The notes below the pieces were generated by a model. It worked only from the letters and a program-made list of their open reading frames with translations, made no database searches and had not been told where the DNA came from. Below are positions 9,025 to 18,082 of a DNA stretch of 64,000 nucleotides, in pieces (within the stretch, counting starts at the first letter, position 1; each line of letters starts with the position of its first letter). The DNA comes from UBA8337 sp963932545 (lineage in GTDB: Bacteria; Pseudomonadota; Alphaproteobacteria; RS24): the NCBI GenBank assembly GCA_963932545.1, contig CAWVRH010000008.1, forward strand, positions 1-64,000. The letters are read 5' to 3'. The translations under genes were made by a program, and so were the position numbers.

Positions 9025-9873
9025 TCAATCAGATTGCAGATTTTCATCCACACCGAGGAAGCTCTGGCCATGGTGTAGCGATGGTATTTGCGACCGCGCT
9101 TTGGCCACCAAAGAGAGGTCTAACTCTGCGAGGATGAAGGCATCCGTATCGCCAGCTTGCGCCAAAATATTGCCCCAAGGGTCGATAATCAAACTATGCC
9201 CATAGGTCTCGCGGCCATTTTCATGCGTGCCGACTTGCGCGGGCGCCATAATAAAGCACCCCGTCTCAATGGCGCGAGCGCGCAAGAGCACCTGCCAATG
9301 TGCCTCTCCGGTAGGGCGCGTGAAGGCAGAAGGCACACTAATAATATCCGCTCCCGCTTGCGCCAAATGTCGATATAGCGTGGCAAATCGCAAATCATAA
9401 CAAATGCTTAGCCCAAGTTTCGCAAGCCCCAAATCAGCCAACACCGCGCGACTTCCCGCCTGATAATTATGGCTTTCTGCATGAGTTTCGCCGCTGGCTA
9501 GGGTGACATCGAACATATGAATTTTATCATAGCGCGCCACAATCTTGCCTTGCCGATTAATATAAAGCGAGCGGTTCACTGCCTTTTCGGTATCGCCTTT
9601 TTGGGTATCATTTTCAAGCACCATGGAGCCAATAAGCAGGCCCACGCCAAGCTCTTTGGCCAAGGCGCATAGAACTTGTAGCGGTTGACTATTCGCCTCA
9701 GCACTCAGGCGGGCACGCATGGCTTTGCGGCTTTTTTCCATGGAGACGCAAGTTTCCGGCAAGGCCACCAACTCGGCTCCGGCCGCCACCGCCGCGCGGG
9801 CGTGGGTCTCTATTACTCGCAAATTATCCGCAGGATCGCAGGCACTGGTCATTTGCACGCAAGCCACTTTCAT
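9025..9873 (-). CDS. carbon-nitrogen hydrolase (nitrilase superfamily, Nit2/omega-amidase-like)
   Basis: The 282-residue protein has the complete nitrilase-superfamily triad: E40 in ALPET, K117 in YDKIHMFDV, and C158 in LSICYDLRF. Sequence character is that of the Nit1/Nit2 branch, whose members hydrolyse deaminated glutathione or alpha-ketoglutaramate (metabolite repair). In many alphaproteobacteria it follows comF and grxC; here comF is next, 41 bases away, and grxC is absent. The exact substrate cannot be told from sequence. Confidence 0.88.
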   Translation of the reverse strand: MKVACVQMTSACDPADNLRVIETHARAAVAAGAELVALPETCVSMEKSRKAMRARLSAEANSQPLQVLCALAKELGVGLLIGSMVLENDTQKGDTEKAVNRSLYINRQGKIVARYDKIHMFDVTLASGETHAESHNYQAGSRAVLADLGLAKLGLSICYDLRFATLYRHLAQAGADIISVPSAFTRPTGEAHWQVLLRARAIETGCFIMAPAQVGTHENGRETYGHSLIIDPWGNILAQAGDTDAFILAELDLSLVAKARSQIPSLHHGQSFLGVDENLQSD

Positions 9874-9914
9874 AACCAGTCCTTTTGTCTCTATTTCAAA
9901 ACCATCACGCGAAG

Positions 9915-10703
9915 CTACGATACGCGCATTTGCTCTGGCCGCACCACGCGCGCCAGCGTTAACACATATATGGGCCCTGACCCTGCTTGGCGCAAGGTTT
10001 CACTCATCGCCTCTACCGTGGCCCCCGTGGTTAAAACATCATCGACCAGCACCAAAGTGCGCCCTTGGATATAATCTTTTACCGATTCGGGCACAGCGAA
10101 GGCGCCCTTAAGATTGCGCTTTCGGTCGCGGCGGGTCAGGCCAATTTGAGGACGCGTAGCCTTAACCCTCTCGACACCTTCGAAAGCAATTTCATTGCCC
10201 GTTTCGCGGGCCATGGCGCGGCACAATTCGGCGGCCTGATTAAACCGGCGCCCCAACAACCGTCGGCGGTGCAAAGGTACGGGCACTAAAAGGGCATTGG
10301 CGCGCAATACATCTTTTCCTGCCCGCACCATGAAAGGCGCCAATAGGCGAGCCAGCTCGGGGCGGTCACTAAACTTTAAGCGCTTCACCAAGGCGGCCGC
10401 GCTACCTTCATAGCGAAACGCGGCTCGCGCTTTTTCATAGGGCGGCGGGTTTTTTTGTATCGCGAGGCTTACCGTTTCCGGCCCCAAATCGACATCCAAG
10501 GGCGCACCGCTAATGTGACAAATAGGGGCACTTATGAAATCCAATTCCTTCCAACACGTCGCACATAATCCGTCGTCTTCGGCAAGAACGGCGGAACATA
10601 GTGGGCAAGCTGGCGGCACGAGAATAGTGAGGAGTTTCTGCAAAGGCAGGAAACTAAGGTTGAGGACGAAATTTATTTTTGTTTTTAAGGTCATAAATGT
10701 CAT
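9915..10703 (-). CDS. ComF family protein (phosphoribosyltransferase fold)
   Basis: The protein begins with a short hydrophobic stretch and a zinc-finger-like pair, CPLC and CATCW. It ends with a type I phosphoribosyltransferase domain carrying the PRPP-binding motif LVLVDDVLTTGAT. ComF homologues are linked to DNA uptake in naturally competent bacteria, but their molecular role in alphaproteobacteria is not settled. The frame is open far upstream, but I chose the ATG at 10701-10703 (or 10692-10694) because earlier codons read as low-quality sequence. That start lies only 10 bases from the divergent methyltransferase start. Confidence 0.85.
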   Translation of the reverse strand: MTFMTLKTKINFVLNLSFLPLQKLLTILVPPACPLCSAVLAEDDGLCATCWKELDFISAPICHISGAPLDVDLGPETVSLAIQKNPPPYEKARAAFRYEGSAAALVKRLKFSDRPELARLLAPFMVRAGKDVLRANALLVPVPLHRRRLLGRRFNQAAELCRAMARETGNEIAFEGVERVKATRPQIGLTRRDRKRNLKGAFAVPESVKDYIQGRTLVLVDDVLTTGATVEAMSETLRQAGSGPIYVLTLARVVRPEQMRVS

Positions 10704-10713
10704 ATTGCCCTCA

Positions 10714-11616
10714 ATGAGTGAAAATGTCCCAAATATTTTTGACCGCGCGGCCCTTGCCCGCAACCGAACCCGTGCTGCCAAGCAGCTCCACGAGTTTGAT
10801 TTTCTATTGCAGCGCACGGCAGATGATTTGCTCGATCGCATCAAAGTGCAAAACCGCACCTTCGAAACCGCCCTCTGTCTTGGCGCGTCGAACGGCTATT
10901 TGGGTGCCAAGCTAAAAGCCAACGGCATGGTTGGTGAGCCACCTTTGGCGAAACTTAAAAATTGGATCGAGACCGATATTACCTCGGCCATGTTGCCTGA
11001 GGGCGGCATTGTATTGGACGAAGAACGCTTACCGCTCAAACCCCAGAGCCTAGATCTCATCGTCTCGTTTTGGGGTCTGCACCACGTCAATGATTTGCCC
11101 GGAGCCTTCGTGCAAATTTGTCGGGCGCTAAAACCCGATGGCGTTTTTCTGGCGGCTTTGCCGGGCAATGAAAACTTGCGCACCCTGCAAACCGCGTTTC
11201 TGGAGAGCCAAACTAAAATTCTAGGTGGCGTGCGCCCTCACATTCATCCGTTCGCGGATTTGCGAGATTTGGCAGGATTGATGCAACGCGCAGGCTTTCA
11301 TTTGCCCGTGGCAGATAGCGATGTGGTGCGCGTGCGCTATTCGAAACCGCTTTCTATCTTGCGCGATTTACGCGGCATGGGCGAGAGCAATATTTTAACC
11401 ACCCGCAGCAAAACCGCCTTGCGACGCGATGTCTTGCAAGATGCATTGGCCCGCTTTAGCGCTGCCACGCAAGAAGACGGCAAGGCGGTGGCTGAATTCG
11501 AGATTTGTTATCTGGCAGGGTTTTCGCCGCATTCCAGCGATGCCCGCAAACATGAACCCGGAGAGCCAATCACGCGCTTCGGCGAAAGCCCGAGTAAAAG
11601 CGAGACGCCGCGTTAA
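10714..11616 (+). CDS. SAM-dependent methyltransferase, NDUFAF5/BioC-like
   Basis: The 300-residue product starts MSENVPNIFDRAALARNRTRAA and contains the class I methyltransferase blocks ALCLGASNGYLGAKL, LPLKPQSLDLIVSFWGLHHVNDLP and LKPDGVFLAALPG. The opening with its paired arginines and the overall layout match the alphaproteobacterial relatives of mitochondrial NDUFAF5, an arginine hydroxylase/assembly factor for complex I, and more distantly BioC. Whether it acts on complex I here is inference. Start chosen at ATG 10714; an upstream extension to 10534 exists but would overlap comF coding sequence. Confidence 0.75.
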   Translation: MSENVPNIFDRAALARNRTRAAKQLHEFDFLLQRTADDLLDRIKVQNRTFETALCLGASNGYLGAKLKANGMVGEPPLAKLKNWIETDITSAMLPEGGIVLDEERLPLKPQSLDLIVSFWGLHHVNDLPGAFVQICRALKPDGVFLAALPGNENLRTLQTAFLESQTKILGGVRPHIHPFADLRDLAGLMQRAGFHLPVADSDVVRVRYSKPLSILRDLRGMGESNILTTRSKTALRRDVLQDALARFSAATQEDGKAVAEFEICYLAGFSPHSSDARKHEPGEPITRFGESPSKSETPR

Positions 11617-11620
11617 AGTT

Positions 11621-11646
11621 GGCTTCTAAATACCGGCTTCTAAATA
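11621..11646. repeat. tandem duplication spanning the mutT stop codon
   Basis: GGCTTCTAAATA occurs at 11621-11632 and again at 11635-11646, separated by CC. The second copy contains the mutT stop (CTA at 11640-11642, read as TAG on minus). The first is an extra, now intergenic, copy carrying a second TAG. This looks like a recent 14-base slippage duplication at the 3' end of mutT. Confidence 0.8.
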
Positions 11647-12032
11647 TTGTCGCGAAGAGCCGCAATAAGAGGAATATCCGCCGGTGGCATGGCCATGTCG
11701 AATAGCTCGCGTGGTTTTTTCCACGTTACGTCTTGGCCTTCGCGCGGCATGATTTGGCCTTCCCATTTGCGACACACATAAAGCGGCATCAGCAAATGAA
11801 AATCGTCATAAGCATGGCTGGCAAAACTCAAAGGCGCCAAACAGGCTGCCGTCACATCGATGGATAATTCTTCTTTCAACTCGCGAATAAGCGCCGCTTC
11901 TGGCGTTTCGCTCGGCTCTATTTTGCCGCCAGGAAACTCCCACAGGCCCGCCATAGACTTACCCGCAGGGCGTTGGGCTACCAACACGCGGCCATCTTTA
12001 TCTACCAGTGCGCAGGCAACGACCAACAACAT
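11640..12032 (-). CDS. mutT: 8-oxo-dGTP diphosphatase / Nudix hydrolase MutT
   Basis: The product has a full Nudix box, GGKIEPSETPEAALIRELKE followed by EL, with the REL..EE catalytic core. It sanitises oxidised nucleotides and related diphosphates. I place the start at ATG 12030-12032 (MLLVVACALVDKDGRVLVAQR), the usual MutT opening, one base after the argJ TGA. Longer versions from 12053 or 12071 would overlap argJ by up to 38 bases. Translation is probably coupled to argJ. Confidence 0.88.
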   Translation of the reverse strand: MLLVVACALVDKDGRVLVAQRPAGKSMAGLWEFPGGKIEPSETPEAALIRELKEELSIDVTAACLAPLSFASHAYDDFHLLMPLYVCRKWEGQIMPREGQDVTWKKPRELFDMAMPPADIPLIAALRDNI

Positions 12033-12033
12033 A

Positions 12034-13320
12034 TCAGCTGCGATAATCGGCATTAATGTCGATATAGCCATGCGTTAAATCGCTGGCCCAAATGCGCGCT
12101 GTGCCCTTGGCTTTCTTTTTGGCTTTGGTCTGCACGCCCACATCGACGCTAATATGCACTTGTCGCCCGCGCATATGTTTGGCAACGGGGCGCTCATCAT
12201 AACCGGTCACCGCACGCCCCTTTCGGGCCACTTGCACGCCGCCGATATCAATAGATAAGCGGTCGCGTTCCGCCGCTTCGCCAGACTTGCCGATGGCCAT
12301 AACAATGCGACCCCAATTGGCGTCTTCTCCAGCCACGGCGGTTTTCACCAAAGGTGAATTGCCGATGGCCAAACCAATTTGGCGCGCCGCCGCATCGGTC
12401 TCCGCGCCGGCCACATCAATGGTCATTAATTTGCTAACACCTTCGCCATCGCTAGCCACTTGCACCGCCAGCTCTTGCATTAACTCATTAAGCCCCGCGC
12501 GCAAGGGCGCAAGGCGTTTGTCTTCGAACGAGCGTAAAGGCGCGCCGGCTAATTTTTTATCGCCACTGGCAAACATCAAACAAGTGTCCGAGGTCGACGT
12601 ATCGCCATCGACGGTAACGCAGTTCAGACTTTTGCTGTTGGCCTCAGACAATAATTTTTGCAGCAGCCGCGAGGGCACGTTCGCGTCGGTAAAAACAAAA
12701 GCCAGTAGGGTCGCCATATCCGGCGCAATCATGCCAGAGCCCTTGGCGATGGCATTGAGGGTAATCTGGTGCTTGCCAAACTTAACCGTACGGCTGGCCA
12801 GTTTAGGAAAAGTATCGGTGGTCATAATGGCGCGCGCCCCACCCAACCAATCGCTCGGGCTGGGTTTCGCCGCGCCCGCTTGCGCTTGCAAGGCCGCCAG
12901 TAAAGGGGCCGGGTCTAGGTCTTCGCCAATCACCCCCGTGGAGGCGATGAAAACATCTTCGGGTTTGCAATCCAACAATTTGGCCACACCCTTGGCCGTA
13001 TCTAACGCGGCTTTTGCACCGGCTTTACCGGTAAAGGCATTGGCATTGCCCGCATTGACCACCAAGGCTCGGGCTTTGCCGCCCGCCAAATGCGCGCGCG
13101 ATAAATCCACTGCCGCAGAGGGCATTTTGGAGCTCGTAAAAACCCCCGCCACTTGCGTGGTTTTGGAAAACCGTACCAAGACCAAATCATCGCGCCCGCG
13201 ATAGCGCGAGCCGCTGGCCATAGCTTGCAACTCGATGCCCGCAAGGGCCGCCAATTTGGCAAGCGTCTTGGGCGCCAAAGGCGATATTGGCATTTTGGAG
13301 CTGGTTTTCTTAGAGGTCAT
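12034..13320 (-). CDS. argJ: bifunctional ornithine acetyltransferase / N-acetylglutamate synthase
   Basis: ArgJ transfers the acetyl group from N-acetylornithine to glutamate, closing the acetyl cycle of arginine synthesis. The protein is a self-cleaving Ntn-like enzyme; the cleavage/nucleophile threonine lies in KGSGMIAPDMATLLAF (about residue 204). The ATG at 13318-13320 is preferred because a GAGGA sits six bases ahead, whereas the ATG at 13324-13326 directly touches it. It pairs functionally with argH near the right end of the window. mutT follows at once. Confidence 0.95.
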   Translation of the reverse strand: MTSKKTSSKMPISPLAPKTLAKLAALAGIELQAMASGSRYRGRDDLVLVRFSKTTQVAGVFTSSKMPSAAVDLSRAHLAGGKARALVVNAGNANAFTGKAGAKAALDTAKGVAKLLDCKPEDVFIASTGVIGEDLDPAPLLAALQAQAGAAKPSPSDWLGGARAIMTTDTFPKLASRTVKFGKHQITLNAIAKGSGMIAPDMATLLAFVFTDANVPSRLLQKLLSEANSKSLNCVTVDGDTSTSDTCLMFASGDKKLAGAPLRSFEDKRLAPLRAGLNELMQELAVQVASDGEGVSKLMTIDVAGAETDAAARQIGLAIGNSPLVKTAVAGEDANWGRIVMAIGKSGEAAERDRLSIDIGGVQVARKGRAVTGYDERPVAKHMRGRQVHISVDVGVQTKAKKKAKGTARIWASDLTHGYIDINADYRS

Positions 13321-13351
13321 TTTCATTCCTCAAACTTTCAAACTATTCAGA

Positions 13352-14185
13352 TTATTCAGACACTGGCGCGACAGTGCTAAATTTCACGTCTGCATTTTCG
13401 CGCATTTCTTCATAAATTTCACGACGCGCTTCGCGGATAAGCAGCTGGTAAATCTGTCCGCGCACTTGCTCCAACTCAGGCGTCGGCTTGGCGCGCTTGT
13501 CTTCTAACTTGATAATATGCCAGCCGAATTGAGTTTTAACAGGCTGGGATACGCCGCCTTTTTTAAGCTTAAAAGCCGCTTCCGAAAATTCAGCCACCAT
13601 AGAATCGCGAGCAAAATAACCAAGGTCGCCGCCGCTAGCCCCGCTTGGGCCTTTCGAGCGCTCTTTGGCCAATTGGCTAAAATCAGCGCCCCCTTTTAGC
13701 GAGGCTAAAACCGCATCGGCCATGTCTTTACTATCGAGCAAAATATGGCGAGCGCGGATCTCTTCTTGGCGCGACCCATTGACGATGTTCTTCTTGTAAT
13801 AGCCTTCTATTTTCGCATCGGTAATTTTTTCGACTAGTTTTCGGCTGATGAAAATATCATGCAAATCTTTGCGCTTGGTAAAAGCGCTGCGTTGCAAAAA
13901 GCTTGGATCTTTTTCCACGCCCGCCTTCTTGGCTGCCTCGGATGCCAAAACGCGGTCCATCACATACCCAAGCAGAGCTTCAAAACGCTGCTGCTCATTC
14001 ATTTGGCTGATGCCATTGACCAGCTCTCCCTCGGCCATCGCCAAGTCTTCATAGGTGATGGAAATACCATTAATGGTCGCAACGGTTCCATTTGGAAGCC
14101 CTTGCGCGTGTGCGTTCGGGGTTAGCCAAAGCAGGCTCGCAACAACAATACAAAATACAGGTCGTAGATAAAAAGTGGACAACAT
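13352..14185 (-). CDS. periplasmic parvulin-type peptidyl-prolyl isomerase
   Basis: From ATG 14183-14185 the product is 277 residues, with a signal peptide (MLSTFYLRPVFCIVVASLLW to about NAHAQ), a SurA_N-like helical segment, and a PpiC domain. The PpiC domain runs from EEIRARHILL through GGADFSQLAKERSKG, GGDLGYF and QFGWHIIKLED. It would assist outer-membrane or periplasmic protein folding. The frame extends upstream without a stop to 14314, but the signal peptide and an AGGAA upstream of 14185 support the shorter form. It is divergent from secA, so export and folding genes share one promoter region. Confidence 0.9.
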   Translation of the reverse strand: MLSTFYLRPVFCIVVASLLWLTPNAHAQGLPNGTVATINGISITYEDLAMAEGELVNGISQMNEQQRFEALLGYVMDRVLASEAAKKAGVEKDPSFLQRSAFTKRKDLHDIFISRKLVEKITDAKIEGYYKKNIVNGSRQEEIRARHILLDSKDMADAVLASLKGGADFSQLAKERSKGPSGASGGDLGYFARDSMVAEFSEAAFKLKKGGVSQPVKTQFGWHIIKLEDKRAKPTPELEQVRGQIYQLLIREARREIYEEMRENADVKFSTVAPVSE

Positions 14186-14300
14186 AAGTTCGGGTTTCCT
14201 AATTGAGATAGTGTCATATTGGCTGGCGCGCGGGCAAGAAACAAGTGCTTTTGAGGCCGCTAAGTCGCTTAATGAAGGCGCTAAAATATGCCAACGCCAA

Positions 14301-14329
14301 TTGACACTTAGCATTGGGTTCCCTACATC
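14301..14329 (+). promoter_or_regulatory. predicted secA promoter
   Basis: A consensus -35 TTGACA (14301-14306) is followed after 17 bases by TACATC (14324-14329), a weak but plausible -10. It points to secA, whose ATG is 46 bases further on, behind an AGGGG sequence. Confidence 0.45.
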
Positions 14330-14374
14330 AGCTAGAGGCTTTCTCTTGAGGCCATAATTTTTAGGGGTTTTTGC

Positions 14375-17050
14375 ATGCTCGGTATTTCTTCGCTGGCGAA
14401 ACGTTTCTTCGGTTCACTTAATGAGCGCAAACTTCGTGGCTATATCGCTCGTCTCGAAGCTATCAATGCTCTGGAGCCTGAATTTCAGGCTCTCGATGAC
14501 GCAGCCCTAAAAGCCAAAACAGATGAATTTAAAGCCCGCCTCAAACAAGGCGAGACCCTCGACGATTTGCTCGAAGAAGCCTTCGCCGCGGTTCGCGAAG
14601 CGGCGCGGCGCACCCTCGGCCAGCGCCATTATGATATGCAGCTGGTCGGCGGCATGGCTTTGCACGATGGCAAAATTTCCGAGATGAAAACGGGCGAAGG
14701 TAAAACCCTCGTCGCCACCCTGCCGTGCTACCTGAACGCCCTAACCGGCAAGCCTGTGCATGTGGTCACCGTCAACGATTATCTGGCTCAGCGCGATGCC
14801 AATTGGATGCGCCAAGTACATGAAGCCATGGGACTGCGGGTAAGCTGCATCACCCATGAGATGGAAGACGATGAGCGCCAGCACGCCTATGCCGCCGACA
14901 TTACCTATGCGACCAATAATGAGCTGGGCTTCGATTACTTGCGCGACAATATGAAATATTCGCTCGAAGACATGTCCCAACGCGGGCATGGCTTTGCCAT
15001 CGTCGATGAGGTCGATAGCATTCTCATTGATGAGGCGCGCACACCGCTGATTATTTCAGGCCCGCTCGAAGACAAATCCGAGCTTTACGTGAGCATTGAC
15101 GTTTTCGCGCCAAAACTGACGCTGGAAGATTATGAGCTAGACGAAAAATCGCGCCAAGTGAACTTGAGCGAAGCGGGCAACGAACATATGGAAGAGCTGC
15201 TGCGCCAAGCGGGCATGCTAGAAGAAGACAGCTCGATTTATGATTTGAACAACGCCACGCTGGTGCATCACGTTACCAATGCCTTGAAAGCTCATGTGCT
15301 GTTTCAAAAAGACCGCGACTATATCGTGCGCGGCGCAGGCGAAGCTGGCCAAGTTATCATCATCGACGAATTTACCGGACGGATGATGGAGGGGCGTCGT
15401 TTCTCAGATGGCCTGCACCAAGCCTTAGAAGCCAAAGAACATGTGGCCATTCAGCCAGAAAACCAAACGCTGGCGTCCATTACATTTCAAAACTTCTTCC
15501 GCCTCTATGAAACGCTTTCGGGCATGACCGGCACAGCTTTGACCGAAGCCGATGAATTTATGGATATTTATGGCCTCGATGTCATCGAAGTGCCAACCAA
15601 CACACCGATTGCCCGCCTCGACGAAGACGATGCGATTTATCGCACGGCCGAAGAAAAATTCACCGCCGTTGCTGACCTCGTGATGGAGTGCCAAAAAATC
15701 GGCCAGCCGGTTTTGGTTGGCACCACCTCGATTGATAAATCAGAAGACCTCTCCGCCGCACTTAAAAAACGCAAGATAAAACACAGTGTCTTGAACGCGC
15801 GCTATCACGAGCAAGAAGCGCAAATTATTTCTTTGGCAGGCGTGCCCGGCGCCGTAACCATTGCCACCAATATGGCCGGTCGCGGCACAGATATTCAGCT
15901 CGGCGGCAACGTCGAAATGCGCCTAGCGATTGAACTAGAAGGGCTGGAAGGCGACGCACGCGACAAAAAGCAAGCCGCCGTTGAAGCCGAAATTACCACC
16001 CTCAAAGCCGATGCGATTGCGGCCGGCGGCCTTTGCGTCATCGGCACGGAGCGCCACGAAAGTCGGCGCATTGATAATCAGCTTCGCGGTCGTTCGGGCC
16101 GCCAAGGCGACCCGGGTCGTTCGTGCTTTTTCCTCAGCCTCGACGATGACCTCATGCGCATTTTCGGCACCGACCGTATGGACGGTATGCTGCAACGCTT
16201 GGGCCTAAAAGACGGCGAAGCGATTGTCCATCCTTGGATCAATAAAGCGCTGGAGCGCGCACAACAAAAAGTCGAAGCGCGCAATTTTGACATTCGCAAA
16301 AACATTTTGAAATATGACGACGTCATGAACGACCAACGCAAAGTGGTGTTCGAACAACGCGTCGATTTTATGCAGGCCGAAACCGTCGACGACGAAATTC
16401 GCGACATGCGCCATCAGCTCATCGATGACTTAGTCGAAGCCAATATCCCTGCCAAAGCCTATGCCGAGCAGTGGGACATTGCTGGCTTAGACGAGGCGGT
16501 GCGCGAGATATTTGATCTTGAGCTTCCCTTACAACAATGGGCCGACGAAGAAGGCATTGCCGACGAAGAAATGACCGCCCGCTTGGTCGATGCAACCGAA
16601 CGCCGTGTGGCGGCTAAGGCCATTGATTTTGGGCCGGATGTAATGCGCCAAGTCGAAAAATCGATTGTCTTGCAAACGCTAGACCAACATTGGCGCGAGC
16701 ATCTCATAACACTAGAACACTTGCGCCAGATCGTCGGCTTGCGCGGCTTTGGCCAACGCGATCCGCTATCTGAGTTTAAGCTTGAAGCCTTTACTCTTTT
16801 CTCTGATTTGCTCTCTGGCCTGCGCCGCGACGTGGTGCGCTTTTTGGCTCATGTGCAATTGGAAACCCCGCCTCCCGTTCTAGAGACGCCTGAATTAGCC
16901 CGCCAAAACCCGAACGCTATCGGCAACGAGGTCACGACAGGCCCACAGGCTCAAGCCGCGGGTGTCGATTTCAATAAAGTTGGGCGCAACCAAGCCTGCC
17001 CTTGTGGTTCAGGCAAAAAGTTCAAACATTGCCACGGTGCGGTGCAGTAA
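14375..17050 (+). CDS. secA: protein translocase subunit SecA
   Basis: SecA is the ATPase that drives proteins through SecYEG. The 891-residue product has the Walker A motif MKTGEGKTLV (GEGKT at residues 107-111), the VDEVDSILIDEARTPLIISG motor region, the RGRSGRQGDPGRS helicase motif VI, and the C-terminal zinc motif CPCGSGKKFKHCHG that binds SecB and ribosomes. Length and layout are typical. Its 3' end overlaps the convergent pyrF gene by 29 bases. Confidence 0.98.
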   Translation: MLGISSLAKRFFGSLNERKLRGYIARLEAINALEPEFQALDDAALKAKTDEFKARLKQGETLDDLLEEAFAAVREAARRTLGQRHYDMQLVGGMALHDGKISEMKTGEGKTLVATLPCYLNALTGKPVHVVTVNDYLAQRDANWMRQVHEAMGLRVSCITHEMEDDERQHAYAADITYATNNELGFDYLRDNMKYSLEDMSQRGHGFAIVDEVDSILIDEARTPLIISGPLEDKSELYVSIDVFAPKLTLEDYELDEKSRQVNLSEAGNEHMEELLRQAGMLEEDSSIYDLNNATLVHHVTNALKAHVLFQKDRDYIVRGAGEAGQVIIIDEFTGRMMEGRRFSDGLHQALEAKEHVAIQPENQTLASITFQNFFRLYETLSGMTGTALTEADEFMDIYGLDVIEVPTNTPIARLDEDDAIYRTAEEKFTAVADLVMECQKIGQPVLVGTTSIDKSEDLSAALKKRKIKHSVLNARYHEQEAQIISLAGVPGAVTIATNMAGRGTDIQLGGNVEMRLAIELEGLEGDARDKKQAAVEAEITTLKADAIAAGGLCVIGTERHESRRIDNQLRGRSGRQGDPGRSCFFLSLDDDLMRIFGTDRMDGMLQRLGLKDGEAIVHPWINKALERAQQKVEARNFDIRKNILKYDDVMNDQRKVVFEQRVDFMQAETVDDEIRDMRHQLIDDLVEANIPAKAYAEQWDIAGLDEAVREIFDLELPLQQWADEEGIADEEMTARLVDATERRVAAKAIDFGPDVMRQVEKSIVLQTLDQHWREHLITLEHLRQIVGLRGFGQRDPLSEFKLEAFTLFSDLLSGLRRDVVRFLAHVQLETPPPVLETPELARQNPNAIGNEVTTGPQAQAAGVDFNKVGRNQACPCGSGKKFKHCHGAVQ

Positions 17051-17921
17051 CTAGCGCTTGGATAGCTGTATCCAATTTTGCTTCCACGCCGGTCTCCCAT
17101 TCAGAAAAAGAATTACACTCTGGCGACGTCGGAAACATAATCGCTCTTGAGGAGCTGATAACGCCGCCCGTATAGGCCTCGCTCGTTACCTCGAAGGCGC
17201 TCAACGCCTGTTGCGCAGACGCGCCTTGCGCGCCAAAACCCGGAACCAAAAACAACGCCTGTGGGAGTATTTGTCTAATCCTCACAGCTTCCTCAGGATA
17301 GGTAGCGCCAACGACAACACCGAGCGAGGACCAACCAGATTTGCCGACCAAGGCTTCACATTGGCCTTGCAGGCGGGTGGCAATCTCTTCGTATAAAGCC
17401 GTGTCTTTTTTGAGCGCCAAATCTTGAAAGTCTTTGGCGCCGGGGTTGCTGGTTTTCACCAAAATAAAAACACCTTTGCCGTTTGCTTGGCAGGCCTCAA
17501 GGAAGGGAGAAAGACTGTCCATGCCCAAATAGGGGTTGATGGTGATGGCATCAAAGGGGGCGTCTCGCGACAAATAAGCTTGAGCATAGGCCTGTGCCGT
17601 GGAACCGATATCACCTCTTTTGGCGTCCAGAATAACCAACAAGCCTTGTTGGCGCGCATACTCAGAAACGTCGAATAATAGCTGCATGCCTTCAGGCCCG
17701 AGCTGCTCAAAAAAGGCGGCTTGGGGTTTAACGGCAGGCACTTTGTTCGCCACCAAATCGATATAGGAAATTAAAAATTGTCCGATAGATTTCACTGTAT
17801 CGGTTTTCTCCCGCACAAACTGAGGTGGCAAAGTAAGATGCGGGTCGAGCCCCAAGCAAAGCGGGTTGCGTTTTTTACGGGTTTGCGCTGTCAGCCTATC
17901 GGCAAAGTTGATGTCATCCAT
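17022..17921 (-). CDS. pyrF: orotidine 5'-phosphate decarboxylase (type 2)
   Basis: PyrF catalyses the last step of UMP synthesis. The motif LDAKRGDIGSTAQAYAQAYL, with the catalytic lysine K101, and the length of 299 residues place it in the type 2 (longer) family, not the E. coli type. The ATG at 17919-17921 has an AGAGG ahead of it and matches the usual N-terminus; the frame remains open to 17978. The last nine codons and stop overlap the end of secA on the other strand. Confidence 0.93.
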   Translation of the reverse strand: MDDINFADRLTAQTRKKRNPLCLGLDPHLTLPPQFVREKTDTVKSIGQFLISYIDLVANKVPAVKPQAAFFEQLGPEGMQLLFDVSEYARQQGLLVILDAKRGDIGSTAQAYAQAYLSRDAPFDAITINPYLGMDSLSPFLEACQANGKGVFILVKTSNPGAKDFQDLALKKDTALYEEIATRLQGQCEALVGKSGWSSLGVVVGATYPEEAVRIRQILPQALFLVPGFGAQGASAQQALSAFEVTSEAYTGGVISSSRAIMFPTSPECNSFSEWETGVEAKLDTAIQALVTAPHRGNV

Positions 17922-18082
17922 TGGGGGCCTCTTTTTATTGTTCGATGCAAGATTAACCGCAGTTGGATGGAAAATCATTAAAAAGGGGAAGCTATTTGCG
18001 CGCCCTCAATTAGGCTTGCCTTTTGCCGGCCACTGACTTTCACTAGAGCTGATGAAATTCACCCCTCGCTATGGAGATCCAT

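Noticed and set aside
12287..13204. Plus-strand frame of 305 codons opposite argJ
   Set aside because: Antisense to a complete ArgJ with all motifs; no independent start signal.
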